This document shows, one piece after another, positions 1 through 8,550 of a stretch of DNA of 64,000 bases. Under the pieces are notes generated by a model. That model saw nothing but the letters and a program-made list of their open reading frames with translations. It was not told the DNA's origin and made no database searches. Positions within the stretch are counted from its first letter, which is position 1, and each line of letters starts with the position of its first letter. The DNA comes from Magnetococcales bacterium. Its GTDB lineage: Bacteria; Pseudomonadota; Magnetococcia; Magnetococcales; DC0425bin3. The DNA lies in assembly GCA_015231175.1 (NCBI GenBank), contig JADGBZ010000006.1, forward strand, positions 1 through 64,000, given 5' to 3'. The translations under genes were made by a program, and so were the position numbers.

Positions 1-30
1 AGTGCGGAATAGTCACGAAAAGTGAACACT

Positions 31-486
31 TCAAATCATGTCGGTTGAGCCACTATCCATCAATCGCTCAAATGGCCATGAACAAACCTCAGGGAAGGTG
101 TTTTCGGAATACCCTGTCTCGGCAGCAGCAACACGGCAGGCGCGACGATAAGCCGAACCCACAGCGTTGGCAAGATGTGATTTGAGACTCGGGTTGTCAG
201 CGAGATGGTCTGTGATGTCATCGCGCGTGTTGGCAATGGAGAGCCGCCATGACTGCCCACGGTGCGTCGGCTGAAACTGCCACTTGAGTAGGTGGAGCAG
301 CAAAATGGCAAGACGGTGGACGAGTTCCCGTTTTTCCTCCCGTCCCATGCTTTCGATCTCCCCAGCTATGTTGTCGATGTCCACCAACGCCAGCTTGCCG
401 GCCCGCAGCAAGGCCGCTTGTTCGTTGGCCCAAGCGTAGAAATCATGTTCGTAGAGCACAAGGCTCTTCTTTGCGTCGTCAATCAT
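31..486 (-). CDS. DUF29 family protein
   Basis: The product is about 151 residues and begins MIDDAKKSLVLYEHDFYAWA. The YEHDFYAWANEQAALLR opening and the following AGEIESMGREEKRELV stretch are typical of DUF29, a small helical family of unknown function common in cyanobacteria and proteobacteria. A longer reading frame runs upstream, but the family-typical start is the ATG at 486. That ATG overlaps the apaH stop codon by 8 bases, which suggests translational coupling to apaH. No catalytic residues are known for this family, so no function is proposed. Confidence 0.8.
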   Translation of the reverse strand: MIDDAKKSLVLYEHDFYAWANEQAALLRAGKLALVDIDNIAGEIESMGREEKRELVHRLAILLLHLLKWQFQPTHRGQSWRLSIANTRDDITDHLADNPSLKSHLANAVGSAYRRACRVAAAETGYSENTFPEVCSWPFERLMDSGSTDMI

Positions 487-1336
487 GGGGGGCATAGGCC
501 CTGCTCTCCACCTGATAGATCGGATGCTTGGGGTCATCCAGGCGAATGGCGGTGAGACCCTTTCCGTAGACACACCCGGAATCCAGGCCAAACGAGTGCG
601 GACGGATGGTCAACCCGGCGGAAGCCCAGTGCCCGTAGACGACCTTGTCGCCGGGTTCCCATGGACGTACATCGTACCAGGCTTGAAAGGGAGAGTTTGC
701 ATTCGGGGGTAAAAAAGGGTTGTCACCGCGCCCCATCTCCGTGCCCGGCCAAAGAAAACGGCCATCGGTGGTGCAGCGTCGCAGACGGGTGAAGACCGTC
801 AACTCCAACCAGTACCGATCCATGGCAAACATGGCTTCGGTTTCAAAGGTGGGAAATGAGCGGTTCTCATTGTGATGGAAAAATTCGACACGGGCCGGGG
901 TGTCGGTCAATACCGAACTCACCTCCTCGGCACGGCGAAGAGATGAGGCCAGACTCCACAGCGGCGAAAGTCCGGCATGCACCAGGGCACACCCCAGCTC
1001 CCGGTCCCAGTGAAACAAGGGAAGATGGAACAACCAATCCAGAATCTGGTCGGCTTCCGGCGCCTGCGTGAGGTAAGCCATGTGTTCACGAAAATAGGGA
1101 GAACCCCCGCGGCACATGCCCAGGATGGCCCGGAATTCGTGGTTGCCCATCACCACCGTGGCCCGCTTGCCCATTGACCGTACCATCCGCAGCACCCCCA
1201 GCGAGTCGGGACCGCGGTTGATCAGATCCCCCACAAACCACAACTGGTCCTGTTGCCAATCGAAGCGAATCCGCCTGAGGAGCGACTCCAACTCCGCGAT
1301 GCAACCGTGCACATCGCCGATTGCATAAACCGCCAT
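479..1336 (-). CDS. apaH: Symmetrical bis(5'-nucleosyl)-tetraphosphatase ApaH
   Basis: This 285-residue protein is a calcineurin-like metallophosphoesterase. In order it shows GDVHGC (residues 7-12), GDLINRGPDS (about 36-45) and GNHEF (about 64-68), the metal-binding motifs of ApaH. A further histidine cluster lies near VHAGLSPLW. ApaH cleaves Ap4A symmetrically to two ADP in the cytoplasm and removes Np4-type caps from RNA. Length matches the family (about 270-285). The gene sits 3 bases downstream of a CYTH phosphatase gene and overlaps the next gene (DUF29), so the three probably form one transcript. The identification is firm. Confidence 0.95.
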   Translation of the reverse strand: MAVYAIGDVHGCIAELESLLRRIRFDWQQDQLWFVGDLINRGPDSLGVLRMVRSMGKRATVVMGNHEFRAILGMCRGGSPYFREHMAYLTQAPEADQILDWLFHLPLFHWDRELGCALVHAGLSPLWSLASSLRRAEEVSSVLTDTPARVEFFHHNENRSFPTFETEAMFAMDRYWLELTVFTRLRRCTTDGRFLWPGTEMGRGDNPFLPPNANSPFQAWYDVRPWEPGDKVVYGHWASAGLTIRPHSFGLDSGCVYGKGLTAIRLDDPKHPIYQVESRAYAPHD

Positions 1337-1339
1337 GCC

Positions 1340-1831
1340 TCAGCCCCCCGTTGCAGAACACCCCTCTTGCCAACGGCAATAGGGATGTACGATCAGATTG
1401 GAATTGAAATAGCGTGGGTCACCCGACACCTCCTCCCCAATCCAGGCAGGAGGGACAACGATCTGATCCTCTGCCGTCAACTCGACCTCGGCCAGAATCA
1501 AGCCTCGATTTTCCCCGGCAAACTCATCCACCTCCCACAGCAAATCCCCCACCGCAATGCGATAACGAAGCTTCTCGATCAACGGGCGGACACATAAATG
1601 GTCCAACATGAAGCGGGCATCCTCCAGGGGAATGGCATAATCAAACTCGGCGCGGGTAAAATTCCGGGTCGGTCCCTTGACGGTCAGGGTCGCAGCTCCG
1701 CCGGCAATCCGGACCCGCACCACCCGTTCCCGGTCAGCCGACAAAAAACCCTGCCGATAGGAGACTCCCACCCCCAGGGAACGCCAAGCGTCTCCCCGCA
1801 CCAAAAATTTGCGCTCAATCTCCCGACCCAT
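1340..1831 (-). CDS. CYTH domain protein (triphosphate tunnel metalloenzyme)
   Basis: The 163-residue product starts MGREIERKFLV, the EXEXK signature of CYTH/TTM enzymes. Basic and acidic strands forming the tunnel follow: RVRIAGGAATLTVKGP, EFDYAIPLEDA, EVDEFAGENRGLILAEVEL. Family members hydrolyse inorganic triphosphate or organic triphosphates with Mg or Mn. Single-domain bacterial homologues of this size are often tripolyphosphatases (NE1496/YgiF N-terminal type). The substrate cannot be read from sequence. The tight link to apaH fits a role in nucleotide or polyphosphate clean-up, which is an inference. Confidence 0.9.
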   Translation of the reverse strand: MGREIERKFLVRGDAWRSLGVGVSYRQGFLSADRERVVRVRIAGGAATLTVKGPTRNFTRAEFDYAIPLEDARFMLDHLCVRPLIEKLRYRIAVGDLLWEVDEFAGENRGLILAEVELTAEDQIVVPPAWIGEEVSGDPRYFNSNLIVHPYCRWQEGCSATGG

Positions 1832-1840
1832 CGGTCACAC

Positions 1841-1913
1841 GCCCAGTAGAGAGGATCGGCATGGCGGTCAAATGCCCGGTAGAAAGGATCGGCATGGCGG
1901 TCAAATGCCCAGT
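1841..1913. repeat. 33-bp direct tandem repeat
   Basis: Two near-identical 33-base units (1841-1873 and 1874-1906) are followed by the start of a third. The core is GGATCGGCATGGCGGTCAAAT, here split across units differing at two positions. The last unit contains the stop codon of the CBS-domain gene, so the repeat looks like slippage or duplication of that gene's 3' end into the spacer before the CYTH gene. Confidence 0.85.
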
Positions 1914-2353
1914 TCACGCTTGAAAATGGCCTTGTGAATGTCACCCAGGCTGACAATACCAGCCAGTGTGCCATCACTCTCCACCACGGGCATGCGACGA
2001 AAATTGTGCAACGCCATCTGGGATGCCGCCTTCATCACGGGATCATCAGGCGAGACAAAAAAGAACCTCTTGGTCATAAGACTGGAGACATCTTTCTGTA
2101 GAACAGCGGAATAGCTCTGCTCCATGCCAACAAAATCCCTGGCGCCGATAGGATCCTCCAGAAAGTCATGATAGCTCGGCAGCAGGCTGTTCAAGATATC
2201 CTTTTCCGAAATCATGCCGATAAGCTTCATCTGGTCATCAACAACCGGCAATCCGCTGATCTTGTTTGTGCAGATGATGGCCGCAACGGAACGCACCGAA
2301 TCCGTGGCCTTGACCGTGCGCACGGCCTTCACAATGACTTCACGAACCAACAT
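1901..2353 (-). CDS. CBS domain pair protein
   Basis: This 150-residue cytoplasmic protein consists of two CBS motifs. The first (about residues 8-60) contains VRTVKATDSVRSVAAIICTN and SGLPVVDDQMKLIGMISEKD. The second (about 90-148) contains PDDPVMKAASQMALHNFRRM and PVVESDGTLAGIVSLGDI. CBS pairs bind adenine nucleotides or S-adenosylmethionine and usually act as regulatory sensors. No effector domain is attached. An internal segment (LLPSYHDFLEDP) separates the motifs as in many stand-alone bacterial CBS proteins. The ligand is unknown. Confidence 0.9.
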   Translation of the reverse strand: MLVREVIVKAVRTVKATDSVRSVAAIICTNKISGLPVVDDQMKLIGMISEKDILNSLLPSYHDFLEDPIGARDFVGMEQSYSAVLQKDVSSLMTKRFFFVSPDDPVMKAASQMALHNFRRMPVVESDGTLAGIVSLGDIHKAIFKRELGI

Positions 2354-2564
2354 GGCCTTACCTCCCTCCGCGTGATGGAATATCAGTCACTCTCGTGCGG
2401 ATACCGCTTTTTCCGGGTCCGGGATATCCAAAAATGGGTTTAGTGACTCAAAATTCAGTTTATAACAGAATCCCCGCCCCATTTCCAGGACAGAAAATCT
2501 CAAGGATGCATCATGACAGATTTCATCCGAAACCGGGAGGTAAATTGACACCCGGTCCGCCACA
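2354..2564. other. Intergenic region with no recognisable gene
   Basis: The spacer lies between the rimI stop and the CBS gene start. Short frames exist on both strands, but none has a ribosome site, a family match or a sensible composition. No hairpin with a U tract was seen. Confidence 0.4.
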
Positions 2565-3080
2565 TCAATCCCCATCCGGTCCCACGGCTGAGTGGATCGA
2601 GGCGAGGGAAAGTTCCATGACCAGGGCATCCTCGGTGGGGGCAGGGCAAGGAAGGCATCCGGATGCGGAGGCTGGCCGGCAGGATGAATAATAATGCCGC
2701 CGCCGGTGCAAGAGCCTGAAACCCAAAGAGTCATACAGCCGCCGGGCCGGCAGATTGGACGCCCGCACATCCAGAAGCAACACCCTGCCTTGCTGCCGAA
2801 CAGCATGCCGGATCCCCTCCAGCAGGAGATATCGACCCCACCCCTGGCGTTGGTGCGACCGCGTGACACCGATGGTCATCAGGTGCCACTCGTCCAGAAT
2901 GGGGCGCAGGAGCATGTACCCAATCCGCTCGTTCTCTTCGGAGAGCAAAACCCGACAGAACGAGCCATGGCGCAGCTCATCGGCCAGCATGGTCACGTTC
3001 CAGGGGAATGGCGACAGCTCGGCTTCACAAGCCGCCACGCTCTCCAGATCGGATGGGTCCATCGGACGGGAGCCGATCAT
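2565..3080 (-). CDS. rimI: Ribosomal protein alanine N-acetyltransferase RimI-like
   Basis: This GNAT-fold acetyltransferase has about 171 residues. It shows the RimI-like opening MDPSDLESVAACEAELSPFPW, the acetyl-CoA-binding VTRSHQRQGWGRYLL loop (motif A, Q/RxxGxG/A) and the closing DVRASNLPARRLYDSLGF motif B. RimI acetylates the N-terminus of ribosomal protein S18. The start is the ATG at 3080, which overlaps the tsaB stop as ATGA. A longer upstream frame is out of family. The tsaB-rimI pairing is a classical arrangement and strengthens the call. The C-terminal 30 residues (after HRRRHYYSS) extend slightly past the usual end. Confidence 0.92.
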   Translation of the reverse strand: MIGSRPMDPSDLESVAACEAELSPFPWNVTMLADELRHGSFCRVLLSEENERIGYMLLRPILDEWHLMTIGVTRSHQRQGWGRYLLLEGIRHAVRQQGRVLLLDVRASNLPARRLYDSLGFRLLHRRRHYYSSCRPASASGCLPCPAPTEDALVMELSLASIHSAVGPDGD

Positions 3081-3721
3081 GGAGTCTGTGGAGGCGACAT
3101 GACTGCTTTTTCCGCGTCGGACCGGCGCAGATAGAGAGGTTCCAGGGTCAGGGGGTCGTCGGAGCCCGTCCGGAGAAAGCGCTGCCAACCCAATTGACCC
3201 AGGACCACCGGTTCGCGTTGTCCGTCCTTCACCTCCTCCACCCCTTCCGGAATAGAGGCGATTTCGGCAGCCAGGGCAGCGGGCAACCAACGCCTGGGGG
3301 GCCATAGCGGTCGGCCATCCGGATGATAAAGTGCCGCGAAAATCTCCCCGCGCCGGGCATCCATAGTCACCAACAAGGGGCGGCTCGGAGAGAGAGGGGG
3401 AAATGTGGAAAGAGCAGTTGCCGCCAACCAATCCAGGGTGGATATGCCGAGCAGAGGTTTATGGCAGGCCATGGCCAAACCTTTGGCAAAACCAAGGGCA
3501 ATGCGCAAACCCGTAAACGCGCCGGGACCAACCGTCACCACGATCAGGTCAAGAGATGCCGGCCTCCAGGCGGCAGCGGCGAGCAGAGCCTCGACGGCCT
3601 GGGGCAGGAGGAGCATGTGCCCCTCCACTCCCTGAAAACGTCGCTGGCCCACCAGCCGCCCCTCGGCCAACAACGCGGCACACCCTTCCCGATCCGAGGT
3701 GTCCATGGCCAGAATATTCAT
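3077..3721 (-). CDS. tsaB: tRNA threonylcarbamoyladenosine biosynthesis protein TsaB
   Basis: The protein has 214 residues and an ASKHA-type fold. It opens with NILAMDTSDREGCAALL, has GHMLLLPQAVEALL, and carries the diagnostic VTVGPGAFTGLRIALGFAKG motif near residues 62-81. TsaB dimerises with TsaD and, with TsaE, makes the t6A37 modification of ANN-decoding tRNAs. It lacks the metal-binding histidines of TsaD, as expected for TsaB. Both ends overlap neighbours by ATGA: the helicase stop upstream and the rimI start downstream. This indicates a tightly coupled trio. Confidence 0.95.
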   Translation of the reverse strand: MNILAMDTSDREGCAALLAEGRLVGQRRFQGVEGHMLLLPQAVEALLAAAAWRPASLDLIVVTVGPGAFTGLRIALGFAKGLAMACHKPLLGISTLDWLAATALSTFPPLSPSRPLLVTMDARRGEIFAALYHPDGRPLWPPRRWLPAALAAEIASIPEGVEEVKDGQREPVVLGQLGWQRFLRTGSDDPLTLEPLYLRRSDAEKAVMSPPQTP

Positions 3722-5649
3722 GCAAAAAACTCCCGAACGTCGGCAAGTCGGCGAATGATCGGCATGGAGGGGAGGCTTTCCAGAAAGCGCCGACCGTAGC
3801 TGCGCCGGGTCAAACGCATATCCAGCACCACCATGACCCCCCGATCATCGGTGCGCCGCAACAGACGCCCCAACCCCTGCTTCAAGGTCAGGATCGCACG
3901 CGGCAGCGACAGATCGGCAAAAGGGTTGCCCCCCTGGCCGGAGAGATGCCGACCCCGCGCCACCTGCAAAGGGTCCGCCGGCGAAGCGAAAGGAAGCCGG
4001 TCGATGATGACCATGGAGAGGGCTTCGCCGGGAACATCGACCCCTTCCCAAAAACTCGCCATACCCAGGAGCACCGAAGAGGGTTCATCCTGAAAGGCCT
4101 TCAAAAGGGCCTGTTTGGAGGTCGACCCCTGCACGAGAAGGGTATAGGGTATACGCCCTTTCAAACCGGCATGCACCCTCTCCAGCATGCGGCGGCTGGT
4201 AAAAAGGCACAAGGCGCGTCCAGTCGATGCCTCCAGCAAGGCAAGGGTCTCCTGGACAGCCCGTTGGGGAAAATCCGGCGCATCCGGATCCGGCAGATCC
4301 TGGGGCAAATAAAGACGCGCCTGCCGCGCAAAATCAAAGGCAGGCGGCAACTGTTCGGTCAGGATCTGCTCCGGGGCCAGCCCCAACTGGTGACGCAGGT
4401 AGCGGAACGGATCCTGGCCAGAATCCGTAGCCAGGGTGGCGGAAGTAAAAACCGCCGATTTGAGCAGCGGATGGAGAATCTCGGACAGAAGCGGCCCAAC
4501 CTCCAGGGGCGAGGCCTGGATAAAAATGCCCCGGCCACGGGTTTCAAACCAATAGACCCGTGTCGGGTCGTCAAGGGTGCGGATGCGACCTGCCACGGTC
4601 AAAAGTTCCGTGACACGCCGCGCACATGCCGCCAACCCGGCGCTGCGCGGGCGATGTGGTTCGAGAATCTCCGCTAACTGGTGCAAACTCTTCTCCACGG
4701 AGAGCAAAGAACGCCCGGCGCCCTCCTCCATCGCCTCCTGCGTCAAGCCATCCCGGCAATCCTCAGCCGGGAAATAGCCCCGCAGAAGGTTGGCCACATC
4801 CTCAAGATTCTGCAAGGCGCGGGTCACTTCCGGGTCGTCCGCGCCCACCTCGGCAAACTCGGATGTGCCGTCCCGAGCCAGTTCCCGCAACTGATGGTTG
4901 CTGATCTCCCACCCAAAAAACCGGGTCACCACATCCGGCAACTGGTGGGCCTCATCGAACACCACCCGGTCATAATCGGGCAAAATTTCGCCAAAACCAC
5001 CCTCCCGCACCGCCAGATCCGCGCAGAACAGATGGTGATTGACTACCACCAGGTGGGCATGCCGCGCCCGCTCCCGGGCACGCATCAAAAAACAGACATC
5101 GTATTCGGCGCACTGTTGCCCCAGGCAGTTGTCCGTGGTGGAGGTGATGACGCTCCAGAAGGAGATATTCTCCGGCAAACCGGGCAGTTCATCCTTGTCG
5201 CCGGTGCGGGTATCCTGGATCCAGGCAGCGACACGCCCCCATTCAGGCCGTGCGCGGGAGGCGTGTTGGGCCGGATCCTGTTCCGCCTGGAGAAAACGAT
5301 ACCGGCAGACATAGTTGCCCCGCCCCTTGAGGACCGCAGCCCGGAACGGGCGCTCCACCACCCGACGCAGGAGGGGCAAATCCTTGGCGACGATCTGGTC
5401 CTGCAAAGCCTTGGTCGCCGTGGAGACCACCACCGGTTCACCCAGTGTCAACAGGGGCAGAAGGTAGGCCAGAGTCTTGCCGGTTCCCGTTCCCGCCTCC
5501 ACCAGGAGAAATTTGTTCTCCCGTACCGCATCCAACACCCGTCCGGCCATGCGCTGTTGCGTAGCCCGCACCTCGTAACCAGGGATCTCCCTGGCCAACC
5601 GGCTCGTCGGACCGAAAAGGTCAAGGATATACGCATCCCCCACTGCCAC
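3718..5649 (-). CDS. DinG/YoaA-family ATP-dependent DNA helicase (Fe-S, XPD-like)
   Basis: This superfamily 2 helicase has about 643 residues. Walker A is EAGTGTGKTLAYLLPL and the Walker B box is VFDEAHQLPDV. Four cysteines between them (NYVCRYRF, DNCLGQQC, DVCFLMRA) match the XPD/DinG iron-sulfur cluster. Later motifs include FTSATLATDSG, LLGMASFWEGVDVPGE and KQGLGRLLRRTDDRG (arginine finger, motif VI). The frame stays open far upstream, but a GTG at 5649 has an AAGGAG nine bases before it and gives the family-typical opening (ILDLFGPTSRLAREIPGYE). The enzyme unwinds D-loops and R-loops 5' to 3'. YoaA is the likelier subgroup, from its DEAH box and length. Confidence 0.92.
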   Translation of the reverse strand: MAVGDAYILDLFGPTSRLAREIPGYEVRATQQRMAGRVLDAVRENKFLLVEAGTGTGKTLAYLLPLLTLGEPVVVSTATKALQDQIVAKDLPLLRRVVERPFRAAVLKGRGNYVCRYRFLQAEQDPAQHASRARPEWGRVAAWIQDTRTGDKDELPGLPENISFWSVITSTTDNCLGQQCAEYDVCFLMRARERARHAHLVVVNHHLFCADLAVREGGFGEILPDYDRVVFDEAHQLPDVVTRFFGWEISNHQLRELARDGTSEFAEVGADDPEVTRALQNLEDVANLLRGYFPAEDCRDGLTQEAMEEGAGRSLLSVEKSLHQLAEILEPHRPRSAGLAACARRVTELLTVAGRIRTLDDPTRVYWFETRGRGIFIQASPLEVGPLLSEILHPLLKSAVFTSATLATDSGQDPFRYLRHQLGLAPEQILTEQLPPAFDFARQARLYLPQDLPDPDAPDFPQRAVQETLALLEASTGRALCLFTSRRMLERVHAGLKGRIPYTLLVQGSTSKQALLKAFQDEPSSVLLGMASFWEGVDVPGEALSMVIIDRLPFASPADPLQVARGRHLSGQGGNPFADLSLPRAILTLKQGLGRLLRRTDDRGVMVVLDMRLTRRSYGRRFLESLPSMPIIRRLADVREFFA

Positions 5650-5849
5650 GCCGGTGTTCTCCTTGCCGGTTCCCCATCCACCACTCCGGGATTCGCGATT
5701 CCATACGTTGTTCGCAACCCGTGCGGCAGGATACAGCACACCGATCCCGCCGGTCAAACCATGCGGCATGCCAAAAAAACCGACCGGGAGAGCCCCATGA
5801 ACCATGCACGGACATTGACGGCAAAGAGAAACCATGCCAGCATTTCCGT

Positions 5850-6272
5850 ATGAGGATTGCGCGTCGTTTCCAGTTCGATGCCGCCCACCGCCTTGGGCAC
5901 CACGATGGCAAGTGCCAACGCCTCCATGGTCACTCCTACGGCCTGGAGTTGGTGCTGGTCGGCACGCCCCGTTTGCCTGTGGCGGAAGATCCCCAATCGG
6001 GTTTCGTGACCGATTTTGGCCTGTTGCGCCAGATCGTGCAGCAAGAGTTGATCGACCCTTTCCTGGATCACCACTTCCTGAACGATGCCCTTCCGGCCAT
6101 CCCCTATACATCGACCGAATATCTGGCCGCCTGGATCATGGGGTGGTGTTTGCGTTTTCTGGAGGGACGACCGGAGTTGGGTGATGCCCACATGCTGGCG
6201 GTGCGGGTATGGGAGTCCTCGGAATCCTGGGCCGAGGCCACCCGGGAAGACGCCATCCCCGTCGACATGTAG
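5850..6272 (+). CDS. queD: 6-carboxy-5,6,7,8-tetrahydropterin synthase QueD
   Basis: The 140-residue product starts MRIARRFQFDAAHRLGHHDG. It has the zinc-binding histidines of the PTPS fold: the H in DAAHRL and the pair in CQRLHGHSYGLEL. The catalytic cysteine is in GKCQRLHGH. A conserved DHHFLNDAL and the glutamates of PTSTEYLA complete the pattern. QueD converts 7,8-dihydroneopterin triphosphate to 6-carboxytetrahydropterin, the second step to queuosine. The ATG at 5850 was chosen because all upstream codons are out of family. queE follows after 8 bases. Confidence 0.95.
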   Translation: MRIARRFQFDAAHRLGHHDGKCQRLHGHSYGLELVLVGTPRLPVAEDPQSGFVTDFGLLRQIVQQELIDPFLDHHFLNDALPAIPYTSTEYLAAWIMGWCLRFLEGRPELGDAHMLAVRVWESSESWAEATREDAIPVDM

Positions 6273-6280
6273 AGGGTGCA

Positions 6281-6904
6281 GTGAGCGTTGCCCGCCATGC
6301 CATCTGCGACCTGTTCGCTTCCGTGCAGGGGGAGGCCGGGTGGAGTGGCCGGGCCATGTTTTTCATCCGTTTCTCTGGCTGCCCCCTGCACTGTGTCTGG
6401 TGCGACGAGCCGTTGCATCGCGATCCGGAGGCAGCGCGGTTGCTGACCACGGCGGAGATCCTCGCCACCCGGGAACGTTTGGCCCCGGAGATCCCCCATG
6501 TATTGCTCACCGGTGGTGAACCCCTCGCCGCCCCCGGGTTGGACGCATTGATCACGGCATTGAAGCAAGCCGGACTCTGGGTGGCTATGGAGACCAGTGG
6601 CGTCGGAGGGGAGCCTCCCCGAGGGGTGGATTGGATCACCCTCTCCCCCAAAACGCCGCTCCCTCCCGAGTGGTATGAACGGGCCGATGAGATCAAATAT
6701 GTCGTCGATGCCCATCCCAGTCCAGCCTGGATCGAGGAGATTTTGCATCGGGCCACCCGGCACCCCCGGGTCTGGGTGCAACCATGTGCCCAAGGCGCTT
6801 TGCCAGACCCTGGCGCCGTAGCCCTCTGTTACAACCTGGTCATGCAGAAAGGCGCCCGGCTGCGGCTCTCCCTGCAAACTCACAAATGGATCGGCGTGCC
6901 ATGA
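6281..6904 (+). CDS. queE: 7-carboxy-7-deazaguanine synthase QueE
   Basis: This radical SAM enzyme has about 207 residues. It opens with ICDLFASVQGEAGWSGRAMF, then the cluster motif CPLHCVWCDE (CX3CX2C). Later elements are LTGGEPLAAPG (SAM-binding GGE) and WITLSPKTPLP. QueE contracts the pterin ring to 7-carboxy-7-deazaguanine. GTG at 6281 is the preferred start, with AGAGGG just upstream and immediately after the queD stop. Its TGA overlaps the ATG of the next gene. The queD-queE adjacency confirms the pathway. QueC is not in this window. Confidence 0.94.
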   Translation: MSVARHAICDLFASVQGEAGWSGRAMFFIRFSGCPLHCVWCDEPLHRDPEAARLLTTAEILATRERLAPEIPHVLLTGGEPLAAPGLDALITALKQAGLWVAMETSGVGGEPPRGVDWITLSPKTPLPPEWYERADEIKYVVDAHPSPAWIEEILHRATRHPRVWVQPCAQGALPDPGAVALCYNLVMQKGARLRLSLQTHKWIGVP

Positions 6905-7548
6905 AACGGCCCCTGCCCCGTTTGTTGTTGATCACCGAGCCGGTTGCCCCCGCTGAGAGGGATGCGTTGTTTCTGCGGATCCACGCCGCCTTGCAGGGTG
7001 GACCCTGCCACCTCCTGGTGCGGACACCCGGCTGGTGCGGTCGGGATTTTTTTGCGCTGACAGCTTTCCTGCGCACCTGCGTCGCACCACCCGGTTGTCT
7101 CCTGGTGCATGACCGCGTTGACATCGCCCTGGCAACGGGCGCGGATGGCGTCCATCTCCCCGCATCCGGCCTGCCCACCGCCGTGGCCCGACGCCTCCTG
7201 GGCGACGATCTTCTCGTCGGACGCTCCTGCCATGACCCGGATGCCGCCACCCAAGCCCTGGCCGAGGGGGCGGATTATGTCACCCTCTCGCCGCTCTTTG
7301 CCACGCCATCCCACCCCGATGCCGTACCACTGGGAACGACGCGCCTGGCCGACATGGTGCGCTCCATTCCCGGACCGGTCATCGCCCTGGGTGGCATCAA
7401 ACCGGAAAATGCGGCTGCGGCCCTGACCACGGGGGTGGCAGGCCTGGCTGTCATCCGTGGCATCCTGCGCGCCGCCAATCCCGCCCTGGCTACACGCAGC
7501 ATGCTGGAGGTCTTTCCTCCCCATGTCGATGGCAACGAAAAAAAATAA
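6901..7548 (+). CDS. Thiamine phosphate synthase family protein (ThiE/TenI)
   Basis: This TIM-barrel protein of 215 residues has the ThiE/TenI pattern: LLVHDRVDIALATGADGVHL, VGRSCHDPDAATQALAEGADYVTLSP, PVIALGGIKPENA and GVAGLAVIRGIL. ThiE joins HMP-pyrophosphate and the thiazole phosphate. TenI homologues aromatise the thiazole instead. The N-terminal ITEP start and the RVDIALA stretch do not settle which activity applies. The ATG overlaps the queE stop as ATGA, so it is co-translated with queE. No other thiamine gene is adjacent, and a moonlighting or TenI role is possible. Confidence 0.85.
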   Translation: MKRPLPRLLLITEPVAPAERDALFLRIHAALQGGPCHLLVRTPGWCGRDFFALTAFLRTCVAPPGCLLVHDRVDIALATGADGVHLPASGLPTAVARRLLGDDLLVGRSCHDPDAATQALAEGADYVTLSPLFATPSHPDAVPLGTTRLADMVRSIPGPVIALGGIKPENAAAALTTGVAGLAVIRGILRAANPALATRSMLEVFPPHVDGNEKK

Positions 7549-7549
7549 T

Positions 7550-7700
7550 CATTTTGCACGCCTGCAAGAAAAGCCTGGGCATGAAAGCCTTTGTCAGGGC
7601 TTCACCCCGAACCCCACCAAGACGCTGACCTGGACCTGCCAGGGAACCAGCACCCTGGACCCCGATTTGTTGCCGGGCGATGATATGGTTACGAAAAAAA
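7550..7700 (+). repeat. Dispersed GC-rich hairpin repeat, copy 1
   Basis: This copy carries the family core GAAAGCCTTTGTCAGGGCTT followed by CCCGAACCCCACCA, CCTGGACC and CCCTGGACCCCGATT blocks. It ends with the tail module GTTGCCGGGCGATGATATGG-TTACGAAAA. It occupies the spacer between thiE and the chemotaxis operon. Copies elsewhere in the window show the same order of blocks. Local inverted repeats would form several stem-loops in RNA. Confidence 0.85.
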
Positions 7701-7830
7701 CAGCATGACGGAAAAGACTGACTTTTTTGACTTGCATTCAAGGATGAAAAATGATCATTATCGCGGTCAGCTAGGGGGGGGGGAGAAAAAAAATGAAATC
7801 TGCATGTTCCTTCCAATTGGAGAACGGAAA

Positions 7831-8163
7831 ATGTATACGTTGGCCGTTGAGGATTCCGGGACCGGGACGTTGACTCTCGCCGGGGATCTGACGATTCAGC
7901 ACGCTCGAGAGTTGAAAGAGGCTTTGATCGATGCGGTCACCCAGTCCATGCATCTGAACCTCAATTTCAAGGATGTGGAGCGCGTTGACTTGGCCGGCCT
8001 TCAGATCCTCTGTGCCGCGCACCGCTCCCTCCTTGGCAGGAGCAAGACGTTGGCTATTGTCAGCCAGGTTCCGGATGCCTTCAAGGCTGCCGTCAAGGTG
8101 GCCGGGTATGATCGTTGTATCGAACAGGAAGATCCCAGTGGGTTGTGGAGGGGAGGGAACTAA
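7831..8163 (+). CDS. STAS domain protein
   Basis: This single-domain STAS protein of 110 residues has TLTLAGDLTIQHARELKEAL and the phosphoacceptor-type loop DVERVDLAGLQILCAAHRSL, in which DxxxVDxAGLQ replaces the DSSG of anti-sigma antagonists. Such lone STAS proteins often head chemotaxis operons in alpha- and gammaproteobacteria, but their role there is poorly defined. The ATG at 7831 has GGAGA eight bases upstream and was chosen over an in-frame start at 7705. Its TAA overlaps the cheY ATG (TAATG), implying coupled translation. Confidence 0.9.
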   Translation: MYTLAVEDSGTGTLTLAGDLTIQHARELKEALIDAVTQSMHLNLNFKDVERVDLAGLQILCAAHRSLLGRSKTLAIVSQVPDAFKAAVKVAGYDRCIEQEDPSGLWRGGN

Positions 8164-8528
8164 TGGCCAAAACCATCATGACCGTTGACGACTCGTCCAG
8201 CGTCCGGCAAATGGTCACTTTGACCCTGAAGGGCGAGGGTTACAACGTCGTCGAGGGGGTGGACGGAAAAGACGCCCTGAATAAACTGAAAGCCAACCCT
8301 GTCGATATGGTCATCACCGACCTGAACATGCCCAACATGGACGGCATCACCCTGATCAGAGAGTTGCGTGCCCTGCCTGCCTTCAAGTTTACCCCCATCG
8401 TCATGTTGACCACAGAATCCCAGGCCAACAAAAAGTCCGAAGGTAAGGATGCCGGCGCCACCGGCTGGATCGTCAAACCTTTCAAACCTGCACAGCTGAT
8501 CCAGGTCATCAAGAAGGTTCTGGGTTAA
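8163..8528 (+). CDS. cheY: Chemotaxis response regulator CheY
   Basis: This single receiver domain of 121 residues contains MTVDDSSSVRQMV (acidic pocket), the phosphoacceptor aspartate in MVITDLNMPNMDG, a threonine in VMLTTESQ and the invariant lysine in GWIVKPFKP. No output domain is present. CheY-P normally binds the flagellar switch. Its position between the STAS gene and cheA supports the chemotaxis assignment. Other stand-alone receivers in this window lie outside this operon. Confidence 0.94.
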   Translation: MAKTIMTVDDSSSVRQMVTLTLKGEGYNVVEGVDGKDALNKLKANPVDMVITDLNMPNMDGITLIRELRALPAFKFTPIVMLTTESQANKKSEGKDAGATGWIVKPFKPAQLIQVIKKVLG

Positions 8529-8550
8529 TCGCAAAGACGGGGGACCGCTC

